NCBI GenBank assembly: GCA_006384855.1
Contig: VCJN01000091.1
Span: 18,006 to 82,005 of the forward strand
DNA: 64,000 nucleotides
Origin: Tetraselmis striata
Taxonomy: Eukaryota; Chlorophyta; Chlorodendrophyceae; Chlorodendrales; Chlorodendraceae
Reading direction: 5' to 3'
Shown here piece by piece: positions 36,320 through 47,229 of this stretch. The position numbers and the translations under genes are program-made. The notes beneath the pieces are model-generated. The model did no database searches and was not told the origin of the DNA. It saw only the letters and a list, made by a program, of their open reading frames with translations. Position 1 is the stretch's first letter. Every line of letters begins with the position of its first letter.

Positions 36320-38364
36320 CTGAAGCGGGTACGAGCACCAACAACGACCTGCACCTGGTGAAATGGAAATTATCTCTTTCTCTTTCTCTCTCCCTCTCTC
36401 TCGGTCTCGATACCACGCCAGGTTCGCTGTATGACAAGAGGGAGGAGAGACGGGGGGCAGGGGCAGACGGCTGGATGGGTCAGTTTCGATGGCGAAATGG
36501 CGAAACCTCACCTGAAGCCGCCCCTCCAAACACTACGGGGGCGAATGGCGACGCGATGAGGCGCGCAGCGGTTGGCGGCGTTGGTCGGCGGCACCCCAAC
36601 GCTCCCCGCGGACGCAGTAAGGATGGCCATAATGCAGTCGAAGCTGGTCGGCTTCTATGGTGTGGCACTGTATCACCTGAGCCGCTGTGGCGGTGGAGGG
36701 TTGATATTGCAAACGCTGCGCCGCTCTTCCGTCCCCTCTTATTCGCCGGGCGCTCTGCGATCGAATGCCCGTGGCGCCCCGTACGGGCATCCCTCGATGC
36801 ACCGTCACCATCTGCGTACCAGTACCTGTACGTGCATGTGCGCCGCGCGGATCTGGGCGTTTAGCTCTCACAGCATGCCACGATTGTCATCATACTCGAG
36901 CGGCCGCCGGTACGGTACCGCGTAGGTCGCTATCCCCATAATAGTAAGCATCTTTCATATTATTGCTGCTTCCGGGAGCAGGTATTTTAAAGGATTTACA
37001 CTATACGCTGGTAGTAAAATAAATCGTAGTGACAGAATTCCATAATAATGATAATGATTTGAACGAGTATGGGATAACATTTTACCGGTAAGGATTACTG
37101 TTCAACGCATAATAATACGAATGTTGTACATATATATTTATGAGTGATTGATGCAACATTCAAGAAATCCATACATTAATGCATTTAGTGTTGTAATACA
37201 TAAAAGTATGTCAAAACGACAACCTGTAAAACAATTCATTATAACAATTCATTAACAATTTATAAGGATTCATACCGTGCTGCGAACATAAACGGTCTGC
37301 GCACGATAAATAACGTTTCCGAACCCCTGCGAAGAGGGAAATAATAGTACAACGGAGAAATAGTACAGAATATATCACGAATACAACACAAAAATTCCGA
37401 CGCAAAGGTGCAAAACAACTCATTATTGTTTCGCCCCGCGAACCGTATTTAAGCCTACGGTAGTCGCGCGCTATACACACACACACAGACACACACAGAC
37501 ACACACAGACACACACACACACACACACACACACATATGAAATAGTCGGAGTCGAGGGCGAAATGGTGCCGCCCTAGCTAGACGCGTACCTGAGCAGCGG
37601 GTCGATGCTGCTACGGTGGACAAAACCAATAGAGGACAGCTTGGGGCCCACACCTGGTGATGGGCAGCAGATGGAGAAGCCGAGACATCAGACACGAGAC
37701 TTCAGGGGCGGCCCAAGGATGCAACGGAAGGGGTAGGGGCTTGGAAACTAGGGAGAGGGGCTGGTAGCCTGAGCTGTAATACAAGTGTTCCCTACTATGG
37801 TTAGAGATGGCATGTGAGAATAACTCGGTCCGGGCAGCGGAGAGCAGCGGATTAGCATGCTGTAACCAATCTCAATATAAATTCCAAGCCTTTTCGATGA
37901 AATCTGCATGAAAACCGTGAATTATGGTTTGGAGATATCTTCTGGATTATGAGAAATATCATATCATACTACAATTCTAGGATGAGATGTCTGTGGATTA
38001 ATACTGGATTATGGGATGATACGGTTTAGGGGTATTCTGCCGTAAAATATCACTGCTAATCACGTTTGCATTTTGTCCCGGTCAGGCAGCCACCTGGAGT
38101 TATTATTTGAGGCTCACAGTATGTTTTGCTGCAAATTTGTGGTCCTATGCTCACATATCGGGAAGTCTTGTTCTTATACAATGCAAAGTAGTACCCGAAG
38201 AAGGCATGGCGTCGTTTACGACTTGTTCTCAATACCTGAAAACCCGGCCGGCACTCTCGCTCACGCCACAGCGGTAAACAACGGTCGACATTGTTGGCAA
38301 AGTTAACAGAGGCAGGCGCGCCCGAGAGCACTCCCGGGGAGGGCTTAAAGAGGATGTGGGGGTT
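36320..38364. other. Intergenic region between two divergent minus-strand genes' neighbourhoods
   Basis: To about 36930 the DNA is GC-rich (5' side of the hydrolase); from 36940 to 38350 it is AT-rich. An (AC)n microsatellite with AGACAC interruptions spans about 37474-37534. The open frame at 36358-36864 starts in the CT repeat and has no recognisable content. No RNA gene seen. Confidence 0.5.
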
Positions 38365-38369
38365 TTACA
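38365..38369 (-). terminator. TGTAA signal (minus strand) of the SH2 gene
   Basis: TTACA on the + strand, TGTAA on the coding strand, about 116 nt beyond the TAG stop of the linker-SH2 gene. Confidence 0.5.
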
Positions 38370-38484
38370 ATCGCACGGTATAGTATTAACACCGTTGCTA
38401 GATGCTGAGCTCAGCCACAGCTATCATAAGCACAGTCTAGGCCATAGGTCACTAAGGATGCATGGGACGTCAGGAGCTGCCAAA

Positions 38485-41239
38485 CTACTGCCGGTCCAGC
38501 CCCGCGAACCGGTGCTGATCTGCCTTGGCTTCCACAGACGCAAGGCGCACGTACTCTGGCATGAACACATCCCGCTTGCTGATGCGCTTGCCAGTGTAGG
38601 GGTCCAACAGGACCTGCGCGTACTCAAAGTCCCGGATCCAGGTGTCTATCCGCCGCCCGTCCAGGTCCGACTTCTCAAGCAGCGCGTGCACCACGCCACC
38701 GCTGTCCGGCACCTCGTTCTCGGGCCGCTGTGAACCACACGTAGCCAGGCTCAGACCACAATGCTTTCACATGCAATATGACATTTCAATGGAATGCCGG
38801 AGGGTAGGGCTGCTACAGTGCAGGAGGGAGGGGGGGGGGGGGGGGGCTTCAGATGTTGCGTTGCGCACATCTTGGCATGCACGCGAGTTGCGTTGATGGG
38901 TGTGTTGGGCCACCCTGGGTGCAGAAGCATTGACACTCGGCGAGGGATCAAAGGTATGCGCACCTTGATGCTGAGCACTACCGCGCCAGGGGACGATAGG
39001 GACAGCCGGATCATGAAGGTTCCTGGCTTGTGGTGCGTGAGGGCGCGCACAGCCTCCGCACGCCCCACATCGAAGCCTGCAACAATGGTTGGGTCGGACT
39101 GCACCCCACAGCATGCCTGAATCTCAGCACTGATTACCGGATGTAATCAAGACAAGGATGGGAGAAAGAGCAGAGGAAGACAGCAAGTGGCAGGGGGACT
39201 CACGTGGTTCCAGGTGGTGCGGATGCGTATGAGGAGGTTGATCATCGCCGAGTACCAGTTCTGGAAGGTTTTCCACTGTTCCATGCTGATTTGCATGCCC
39301 AGCCGGCGAGCCTGTCGGTGGCAGCGGCCAAGAGCAACAGCGTGTAGGCTCAGGCCCCTGGCACAGGCTCAGGCTGCGTCCCCCCCGCCACCCCCCCCCC
39401 CCCCCCCCCCCCCGCCCTGCATCCCCTCTGCTTCGCTTACTTGCCAGTAGGACACAGATAGGAACGCACCTCAAAGGTGTCAGGGAAACCTGCTTGCACC
39501 TCCAGAATGCGCATGTCCATCTCCGTGAGCGGACGTGTCAGACCTACCCAGCAGCCACATTGGTCAGTGGGCTCAGACAAACCCCGCTTGCGTGCCATCA
39601 ACCATGAGCTCATTAACCAGCAGCTCACCCCAGCTGCCGGCACTCAGCTGGGGGAAGACAACTCGCTGTGCCTACTGCTATCAATACAACATTACCAAGA
39701 CCGCTGCAACTCTTACGGCAGGCAAGGAGGCCGCTGGCGGGGGGGGGGGGGGGGGGGGGGGGGGGATAAACACAAGGTAGTTGTTTCACACCTGCTGTCT
39801 CGTATTTTGTGATTGCATACTCCCGCACGGCCTCAATGGAGTAGAAGACTGGCTCTGGCTGCTGCATGCCCTGGTTGGCCAACGGGGATTGGCGCTCCAT
39901 ATTGACACCGCCAGCGGCGTTAAACATGCCCCCCATGTCAAACGTGCCGCCGGCCATGCCCCACTGTTGCTGGCCAGGGTAGGCACTGGCATCCGCAGCA
40001 GCACTCATCCCCGGGAAGTGGCCGCCCTGCATAGCGCGCTCCTGCTGGCCGATGGCGGTGGGGTGGCTGATCGCTGGCGAGGATGGTGGGTAGTTGCCAC
40101 CCATGGCAGGAGAAAAGTCGTCGTCATATTCATTCCTCGGCCGGACGCCACCCTGCGCCTCCTGGCCGAGCGGGTCCACGTCTGCATCAAGTACTCCACC
40201 GCTACTGGAGGGCGCCTTCTCGACATGGCCTTGCAGCGACTCGAGCGCGCGCACACCCTGGTTTGTAATGTGTGCGATGACAATAGTGGGCACATGGTAC
40301 ACCGCGTACAGCAGATCGCGGTCCAGCACGTTGACGCTGAACAGCATGTACACCTTCTTCATGCGGCTGGGCTTGATGATCTTCAGATCGCAGAACTCAA
40401 ATTCATGCGTCATGTACTTGAATTGCGCCACGCCACCACCGGCACCCGCGCCACTCGCCTGGCGCCGCATCTGCCGCGCGCCGCTGTAGTCGGGCGCGCC
40501 CATCGCCATCCCCTGCTGCCCTTCGCCAAGCATACCCACAGGGTCCAGGAACTCCTCCCCAAAGCCCATCTCCAGACTGGTAAAGGGCGAGGATTCCATC
40601 ACGGGCGCTTCCGGCATCATGCTGCGCGAGTCGTTCGCATCGCTTCCTGTTCTCACGTAGCCAGACATTGTCACCTTTTGTAGCGAGCTCTGCCGAATGA
40701 CTTCGGGCGTGCGGTTCATTGCATCGACCTGGTCCACAGTGTCATCAAAGACGTGCGAGATGGAAGTGGTGCCAGTCAGCCAGGACTCGGCGTCCTCGTT
40801 GGTCTCTGCCCAGTTGGGCAGGTCCGATCGGTCGTTTTCTGTCAGCACATGTGCCTTGACGGTGCACACAAAGGACACCCCGCTTGTTGAGCGGTATGAC
40901 ACCCCCACCTTGACCTGCCGGGAAGAGTGCAGAGCAGGAGGCAGGGGGGGGGGGGGGGGGGGGAGGGGGTTAGCACAAGCACTGGTCCCCGGACTGTCAT
41001 TTATAATGGTATCCGAGGTAGTAAAATCCTGCAAGCTATCAGAGCTGCTAAGCCTTAAAAAGGACCTACATTTAAGTGAGCACAGCTGCGAGTGAAGCCT
41101 GGATCATGTGAGATTATGAACGCACTGGATCCCTATACGCATTTGCACCTAGGGTAGCACAATTTCAACACTCCCCCCCCCTTCCACGCCCACTTTCCCT
41201 GAAGGGCACGATCGCACGCACACGATCGCACACACACGA

Positions 41240-41319
<80 letters not shown>

Positions 41320-41706
41320 TGCAGCACATAACAGGGAAAGCCTACAGGTCGCACCCACCTTGAAGTTTGGACGGATGGTTTTCTTGACCTTGAGTGGCAG
41401 GGAAAATATGCCCGGCGCTTGGGTGACGCGCACGGTCACACGCTCGGGAGCGCGAGCGCGCGCCATCGGGGATAGAGTACGCATGAGGGCAGGGCCCCCG
41501 CCTGGCTCTTGCCGCGCTCCTCCTACATCTGAGTTTGCCTGTTTTTCGCTCTTGACCCACTGCCACCCCTCACGGCTCGCAACATTGCGTGTGACGTTGC
41601 CATACCGCACCCACTGTGTCTGCTTGTGGTCCACGTCTGGCTCAAACTCTGGCACCTTGGGGAAGCTCTGGATGCCCAGAAACTTGTCCTCCTTCTCCTC
41701 CGCCAT
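38485..41706 (-). CDS. STAT-type linker-SH2 domain protein
   Basis: Six exons in transcription order: 41706-41359, 40914-39792, 39543-39470, 39311-39204, 39116-38964, 38727-38485; 2,049 nt, 682 aa, phases consistent. The C-terminal half reads like STAT: a beta-rich DNA-binding-like region with FKYMTHEFEF (281-290) and VPTIVIAHITNQG (324-336, compare LPVVVI in STATs), an RPLTEMDMRIL segment, an all-helical linker with EQWKTFQNWYSAMINLL (exon 4), then an SH2 domain with GFDVGRAEAVRAL and KPGTFMIRLSLS, where Arg588 is the phosphotyrosine-binding arginine. The tail DVFMPEYVRL matches the STAT segment after SH2. Residues ~350-480 are a Gln/Met/Gly/Pro-rich low-complexity insert. The STAT N-terminal and four-helix coiled-coil domains are missing, as in plant SHA/SHB proteins of similar length. 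Tyr638, 646 and 661 are candidate phosphorylation sites. Ligands unknown. Confidence 0.8.
41187..41320. repeat. (CA)n microsatellite and poly-G runs in the SH2 gene introns
   Basis: GATCGCACACA-type repeats grade into pure (CA)n to about 41318 within the first intron. Poly-G on the + strand (poly-C on the coding strand) occurs at about 40946-40963, 39739-39766 and 38829-38847; one poly-C on the + strand at about 39390-39412. Confidence 0.95.
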
Positions 41707-42780
41707 GATGCCACCTGTTTAGTTGGCGGCGGAGAAGCCTGGCAAGAAAGCGCGGGCGCGGAGGGGGAGCAGCAGCGCGCTCAAACACCTGGGGCCGGCG
41801 GCATTTGGCCAAATGCTTTTTTTTTACGCTGCTTCCCGGCGAACGGGCGAAATTGCAAGTTGTAGGAGTTTGAATCTGAACAAGCGCCCCTGAACCCTGC
41901 CGATCAGCGCGCACATGTGACGAGGCTGTTTTCGGCGGCGTCTGGCTGCGGGCCCAACGGGATACCCTGTAGTGCTTTGGCCGACGGCGGTGCTTCATTT
42001 TGCCACAGTCCGGTTTAAAACACTAACAGGTACTTGTTTTGCTTGTTGCCCGCATCCAGGAAGCGACTGAGGGGGCAAACTGATGTTTGCTGGGACGAGG
42101 AATGCGGCAACCTGTCGGCGAACCCTACTACTTCTACCGGTACATGTACGGGCGCACCAGTACGTGGCGACAGTAGGGCCGACAGCCAGACAATAGTGGC
42201 GGAAGACTCACCGCCGTCAGAAAGTCAAAAACCGCGGCCAGGAAAGGAGGATCAGCTGCGCGGTTTAAGTAGCCAATCCAGGGAGTTGACGTGCGGAATG
42301 CAGTATACCCGCTTCGCTCATCAGTGTATTGCAGTCGAGCTTTCCGAGCACACGACTAAACCGCGCTGACGATAAACTCGCGGGATGGCCGTGTACCCCC
42401 CCCCCCCCCCCCCCCCCCCCCCGCCACCACCACACACACAAACACACAAGCCGCCGCTGGGGCGTGCCCAAACTTTGATGTTTTCGCCTGGAGCTGATTT
42501 CTGACTGACCTAGCTTCTCACCTGAATCCCAGTGCGACTGCCGTGCGCCGCCGGTCTGCAGTGCTGCTGCGGAAACCGGGCTTGTGCGTCTGGCTTGTGC
42601 CTGTCTTGTACCAGTACCGCCACACATCAGACGCAGCAATAGTACAAGGGTTTATCAATAGTAGCAACTATTAGCGACTACTGCCCCCAGAGGTAAGTGT
42701 TGTAGTGCGCTTTTGTGAAAGCCCTGATGTAATATATGCCCCCAGAGGTAAGGACCAGAGAGGACTAAAGACAAGAGAGG
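41707..42780. other. 5' flank of the SH2 gene; poly-C tract
   Basis: No gene recognised. A poly-C run of about 24 nt lies at 42399-42422, followed by a CA-rich stretch. A 16-bp word TGCCCCCAGAGGTAAG occurs twice (about 42682 and 42737), and AAAGCCCTGATGTAA at 42718-42732 recurs at 46407-46421 on the far side of the recombinase element. Confidence 0.5.
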
Positions 42781-42909
42781 GATTTGTACATTTCAAAGTT
42801 GAGTCTGGTTTTGCCAAAAAGGTCGCGCAGGCTGTTTTACACGGTCAAGAGCCGAAATTGGCAGGAAGGTTTAGCGAAAAGCGTGGAGGGAAAACGGAGT
42901 CAGGGGGGG

Positions 42910-43095
42910 CGCTGCGTGGAACGCAGCGAAAACTGGAAGATGGCAGGCTCAGCTGTTCTGGCTGCTTTTATGTCTACTCGTGCTGCACCCAACAAGGGCG
43001 CAACAACAGTTACTAGTTCCCGTACCACTGCGCAGCACTTGTAGCTGAAAAGCGGTTAGGTCAAGGATGGAAACCCCATAAACTAGTTTAGATCA
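42910..43095 (-). repeat. Direct repeat A2 of the recombinase element
   Basis: 186 bp, identical by eye to 45827-46012. Overlaps the 28-bp B1 copy by two bases at 43094-43095. Confidence 0.95.
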
Positions 43096-43175
43096 TTTCA
43101 AAGTTGAGTCTGGTTTTGCCAGTCTTGAGCGAACGTAGAGAGCGGTGGATTTGACGGAGAAGGGGTAGCGCCAAG

Positions 43176-44837
43176 TCATGAAGGAGGCACTGGGAAGGCC
43201 ACCGCTGCGGAGTCCTGTTGGACTTGGAAGTGGCGGAGGGGGGCGATGTGTCCAAAGAAGAACCACGCGCCAGGAGAAGGAAGAACGTTGGGGTCGATGT
43301 AGTCCAGAACGACATCGGAGTTAGTAGCCCAGCCGCCTTGGTAGCGGATGTGGGACAGTGGCGCTCCGATGGCATTTGCTGCAGAGGCTGCGCCCTTGCG
43401 TAGACTGTGTGAAGTCCAGGAAGTGCCAGCAGGAGGGGCAGCGTTGACTAGGTTGACCGCTGTAGACAACCAGTCTGACATCGTAGCCGCAGTCCAAGGT
43501 TTTGACTGCTCAGCCACATTGACAGCCCAGAAGTTGGAGGCAGCCAAGCCAACAGTAACCAGGGGGACAGACTGGACGTTGTCGATGAAGTAGCGCAAGA
43601 GTCGTGCCACTCGAGGGTGCTCGGACACTGGAAGGAGAAGTACGCGCAGGTCGTCGGGTCCCCGACGGCCAGCGCGACCCTTCTCGCGGTAGATCTGCAA
43701 GGTGATGTTGTAGGTGTCGACATGCACATCTTGCACTCGACAGGAGACGCCAGTAAGGCCCCTGGCAAAGAACATGAAGTTGACAACCGAGGCCAAGAGG
43801 GCTCGGTAGTCGAGGTGGGACTCTGGGTAAGGAGCAGACACAATTAGCTCGGCCTTTGAGACGAAGCGGTAAGCTACATCCGCAGGCAGAGGGACACGCA
43901 AAGGGGCAGCGTCCAGTCGGCGCTGCCGCAACATTAACCCACGCCTTGCCGAAGTGAGGTGTAGGCTGTCCTTGGCGATCGGGACGAGGTTGTGCAGCTC
44001 GAAGAAGGTGTTGATGGCAGACAGGTAGGGCTGCAGCGATTTAGCTGCGATGTGTCCTCGCTCCCCGATCCAGGCAACGTACCGGACAACAGTAGCAGTA
44101 GTCGCTTCCAGCGGGCTGATGTTCTCGGAGTCGTGGCAGAACTCAGCGAACTGAGACAGTCTGCCGGCGTAGCTCTTGAGGGTCTGCGCGCTGAGGGAGC
44201 TGGAGAGCAGGTCCAGCGTCCGCTGCCCTAGCTCGTCTGAGCCGAACGCGTCCTGCAGCCGAGATCGCAGTGACGCAGCCCATGGAGCGATAGCTGCGGG
44301 CTCGTCGATTACGTAAGTGCGTCGTTTTACTGACAGAGTTCCACCGGTACGGCTACTGTTCGCAAAGTACTCGGCAGCAGCGGTTAGGTTCCCGGTGGTT
44401 GGCCGGTAGTTGCTGGACGGGTTTGCAGTAGCTCCAGTACGGGTTTGCGGGGCTAGGTTCAGGTAAGAGGGCCGCCCCGCGCGCCCTTCGCGCTCGTAGC
44501 GTCTGTCCCGTGCGTAACGTACACGCGCGAAACTTGGTCGTTGCGAACCGGTTGTAACACGTAGTGTAACAACCGACGAACGCAGAGATGGGGTTGTAAG
44601 AAAGGCGGATGGTTGAGCCGCCATGTGCAGGTGTGCGGATGGTTGAGCCGCACTCGGCTGTAGCTGTGAGAAGCGCCGCACCGAGGAAGGTCTAAATGAA
44701 GTCTGTAAGGTGGGGGGGTCAGGTCCTGACACAGGGCGCTCATCCCGCCGTTGAGCTGCAAGGGTGCGTCTTGCGGCGGTCACCGAAAGGTGACCTCGCA
44801 AGGCTCCTGCAGCTCCGACGAGCGGCGCCCCACGCCG
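43176..44837 (-). CDS. Tyrosine recombinase (phage-integrase fold)
   Basis: Same frame again, open from 44837; the first plausible internal ATG is 44624. About 480-550 aa. The N-terminal core-binding domain is helical (LSAQTLKSYAGRLSQFAEFC, KSLQPYLSAINTFFELHNL). The catalytic domain shows RALLASVVNFMFFARG..GV with the first-box arginine region, the conserved H-x-x-R as SHSLRKGAASAANAIG, GGWATNSDV, and the nucleophile in DYID. It would cut and join element DNA by a 3'-phosphotyrosine. It ends at UGA 43178-43176. Similar recombinases occur in DIRS/Ngaro and Crypton elements; I cannot place the subfamily. Confidence 0.85.
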   Translation of the reverse strand, partial: RRGAPLVGAAGALRGHLSVTAARRTLAAQRRDERPVSGPDPPTLQTSFRPSSVRRFSQLQPSAAQPSAHLHMAAQPSAFLTTPSLRSSVVTLRVTTGSQRPSFARVRYARDRRYEREGRAGRPSYLNLAPQTRTGATANPSSNYRPTTGNLTAAAEYFANSSRTGGTLSVKRRTYVIDEPAAIAPWAASLRSRLQDAFGSDELGQRTLDLLSSSLSAQTLKSYAGRLSQFAEFCHDSENISPLEATTATVVRYVAWIGERGHIAAKSLQPYLSAINTFFELHNLVPIAKDSLHLTSARRGLMLRQRRLDAAPLRVPLPADVAYRFVSKAELIVSAPYPESHLDYRALLASVVNFMFFARGLTGVSCRVQDVHVDTYNITLQIYREKGRAGRRGPDDLRVLLLPVSEHPRVARLLRYFIDNVQSVPLVTVGLAASNFWAVNVAEQSKPWTAATMSDWLSTAVNLVNAAPPAGTSWTSHSLRKGAASAANAIGAPLSHIRYQGGWATNSDVVLDYIDPNVLPSPGAWFFFGHIAPLRHFQVQQDSAAVAFPVPPS

Positions 44838-45356
44838 TCACTCGTGCTCACCTTCGCGGCCGCGTCCACGTCCGCCGCCACGTCCTCGCCCACGCCCGCG
44901 ACCTGCAGCTGCAGCCGCTACTCGAGAAGTAGCGGTCGCCTTGGCGCTGCTAGCAACGGTCGCCTCGAAGACACGACGCTCGTAGTCCCTCATGAGGTCC
45001 CCAAAAATCGCAGAGCCCAGATGCTCCGAAGCAGGCTGAAAATGCTGAGCTCGCAGCACGTCCAGAACACCTTGGTCACCGTGCACACGCTTGATCTCAT
45101 TCAACCTCCGCAGGAAGGCTAGACGAAAACGAAACGCCTTGTCGATGGCCTCGGCGTGATTCCGAGCTCTCGCGAGGTAGGGGGTGAAGTCCTGGTTAGT
45201 GGCGGGGACGTAAGGTAGCAGCTCGTCGAGCGCCACGAAAAGGGCGGCCATGTGGGCCCCGAAACACGACATCCACAAGTACTCCTCCTGGGCCGGCAGA
45301 CGCCGGTCATCCTGCTTGAGGTACTCGTTCGTTAGGTCGGTGCTCAAAGGGAAAAG
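44838..45356 (-). CDS. Second open segment: Gag-like with RG-rich nucleic-acid-binding tail
   Basis: Same frame as the preceding segment, about 172 codons between two UGA codons. It has a helical core (EEYLWMSCFGAHMAALFVALDE, FRFRLAFLRRLNEIKRV, SAIFGDLMRDYERRVFE) resembling capsid-type helices in general character, then an Ala spacer and a RGRGRGRGGGRGRGRE tail expected to bind nucleic acid. No zinc knuckle. The terminating UGA at 44840-44838 is followed by CGG. No ATG close to its start supports independent initiation. Confidence 0.55.
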   Translation of the reverse strand, partial: LFPLSTDLTNEYLKQDDRRLPAQEEYLWMSCFGAHMAALFVALDELLPYVPATNQDFTPYLARARNHAEAIDKAFRFRLAFLRRLNEIKRVHGDQGVLDVLRAQHFQPASEHLGSAIFGDLMRDYERRVFEATVASSAKATATSRVAAAAAGRGRGRGRGGGRGRGREGEHE

Positions 45357-45713
45357 TCAAGGCACTCGGCTGACCGGTCGAACGGCCTCGTAACCAGAAT
45401 CTGCTCTCTGCAGTAGCTCTGGCACCGCGAGGTAATCATCCTCGGCACTCACGGATTTTGCTCCGACACGGCCGCTCTGGGCTAGCTCTAGCAAGTCGGG
45501 GCGCTCTGCGGCTCCCCCGCTGCCTGTCGGCTGTCCCGCGAAGCGCTGCCCGGAGCCGGAGCCATGTGCCCCTTCTCCATCAACAACACGATCACGAGCC
45601 GTCAATTGTGCCACAGCTGTAGCCAGCTCTCGCAGTAATGAAGACTGGGCCCTCATATCTGCGTTCAGCGACTCCAACGTCGGCTCGGCGACGGGTTCTT
45701 CTCCATCTGGCAT
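45357..45713 (-). CDS. First open segment of the element polyprotein (Gag-like N-terminus)
   Basis: ATG at 45713, 118 codons, ends at a UGA (45359-45357) followed by CUU. The protein is acidic, begins MPDGEEPVAEPTLESLNADM and has a short Leu-heptad stretch (LLRELATAVAQL), then a Gly/Ser-rich linker; no known domain. The next segment continues in the same frame, so the boundary may be leaky. The Gag-like label rests on position and on the RG-rich tail of the following segment. Confidence 0.5.
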   Translation of the reverse strand: MPDGEEPVAEPTLESLNADMRAQSSLLRELATAVAQLTARDRVVDGEGAHGSGSGQRFAGQPTGSGGAAERPDLLELAQSGRVGAKSVSAEDDYLAVPELLQRADSGYEAVRPVSRVP

Positions 45714-45826
45714 GGTAACGCACGGACGTACGGACGAGAATATCACACTCGGGTGGCGAGCCGGGTGTGGTCTTGAACAACCTAGGGTGACCTTGCTCGC
45801 AACGGGTTACGAGACAGTTTTTACAT

Positions 45827-46012
45827 CGCTGCGTGGAACGCAGCGAAAACTGGAAGATGGCAGGCTCAGCTGTTCTGGCTGCTTTTATGTCTACTCGTGC
45901 TGCACCCAACAAGGGCGCAACAACAGTTACTAGTTCCCGTACCACTGCGCAGCACTTGTAGCTGAAAAGCGGTTAGGTCAAGGATGGAAACCCCATAAAC
46001 TAGTTTAGATCA
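45827..46012 (-). repeat. Direct repeat A1 of the recombinase element
   Basis: 186 bp, identical by eye to 42910-43095. Identity between the copies suggests recent activity or conversion. Confidence 0.95.
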
Positions 46013-46988
46013 GAATAGCAGCACGGCACGGCCTATCGCAGCATCTCTAGTCACTACTAATCCTTAAAGGGTGCTCGGGTGAAGGTAAAGTACTGCGGGC
46101 GGCAGGGTGGGCCGGTGTGGGGGGGGAGGGGGAGTAGGGGCAGGACGCTACCCTGTAGCGACTACTCGCATAATATACGTTACATGTGCTAGATGCAAAA
46201 TTCCAGAAATCCATACAGAAATCCAGAAGAAAATCCAGCTACCCGTACAGGCCACCAGAGGCGGGAACCGCCATAGCAACCATAGCAACCGCCGCATAGC
46301 AACCACTCGCATAATAGCAGAGCGACAAGGTACGGGTAGCTACTGCTAATCCTTAATCCTGACAATGGATGGCGGTATAAATAACCAATAATGTAATCCT
46401 TAGGTTAAAGCCCTGATGTAAAAAAACATAGAATCCTCAGCAGGAACTACACTACGCTTCAAAATTAATGGTAAGCGAACTGTCCTCCAGGGGTAGTTGG
46501 TGAGCATTTTTCGAGTATCAACGCATTACGAAAACCCTCCGAGCTGGGGACGCGGGGTGACCTGCCGGTGTTTAGAATTAGTTCGGGGTGCGAAAACTAC
46601 TGCTCGAATCGTAGAATTATCACGGAAAGATTGGATACGTGCTTGCCCCACCGTGTAGAGCTAGGAGCGCGCTACCATATGAAGCGGTTGCCAAAAGGTG
46701 CGCATGCTCATTACAGAACAATTCACCGCCTACACGAGTACTTACGTGCCTCGTGATAGGTGTAGCACTTGTGTAACGCTGATGTACATGGGCATTATGA
46801 GCGGTTGGAAGGCGCGATGCGGGATCACTCGCGGTACCATGCGAGCACATCTATGGGCAGTCTATTGCTATAGAGCCATGCCAAAGACTCCTCATGTGCT
46901 GCGCGAAGGAATATTTTTCTGAATATTTGTGCTAATGTAAACTCGAGATGTGCGAAATTCGTGCCTCGTTTTTACATCTACATACACC
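46013..46988. other. Repeat-rich spacer between two mobile elements
   Basis: No gene. Short words recur (CTACTCGCATAATA and CCACTCGCATAATAG at about 46160 and 46302; ACTAATCCTTAA and GCTAATCCTTAA at about 46054 and 46343; GCAACC triplet repeats at about 46275-46305). A G-rich run lies at 46105-46140. Confidence 0.45.
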
Positions 46989-46993
46989 GCAGT

Positions 46994-47066
46994 TGTAAGG
47001 ATACTGCGCAAAACGCACCAGGCACTGGGTACCCACATGGGGATTTGTGTGGTACATATCCTTACA
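46994..47066 (-). repeat. LTR copy (3' LTR on minus strand)
   Basis: 73 bp, identical to 47230-47302; polypurine tract adjoins at 47067-47080. Confidence 0.92.
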
Positions 47067-47229
47067 CTCCACCCCCCCCATAGGATGGAGGACCTCCTCC
47101 AGCAACGTTTCGGCTTGGATTCGGTGGCGATCCGCGGATCACGGGTTGTCCAACATTGCGGGATATCATATCATATTTTATGGTTCTCCGCGGGATCGAA
47201 CCCGGATCCGCGTGCGTAGAAGCACCAAC

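Larger units (their letters stand above)
42789..46012 (-). mobile_element. Tyrosine-recombinase element with split direct repeats
   Basis: In transcription order (minus strand): repeat A1 46012-45827, open frames 45713-43176, 28-bp repeat B1 43121-43094, repeat A2 43095-42910, B2 42816-42789. A1 and A2 are 186 bp and I find no mismatch between them; the B copies share CATTTCAAAGTTGAGTCTGG and 8 more bases. The A1-ORFs-B1-A2-B2 order is that described for PAT/Ngaro-type elements of the DIRS order, which integrate through a tyrosine recombinase. Unlike them, no reverse transcriptase/RNase H frame is present, so this is either a non-autonomous derivative or a Gag-recombinase design. Outer ends are uncertain: AAAGCCCTGATGTAA lies at both 42718 and 46407. 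Confidence 0.75.

Noticed and set aside
36358..36864. 168-codon plus-strand frame starting MKWKLSLSLSL
   Set aside because: It starts in a CT repeat upstream of the hydrolase, has no recognisable domain and opposes the gene's 5' UTR.
44801..45746. Treating the Gag-like and recombinase frames as unrelated genes
   Set aside because: All three segments share one frame on the minus strand and are separated only by single UGA codons.
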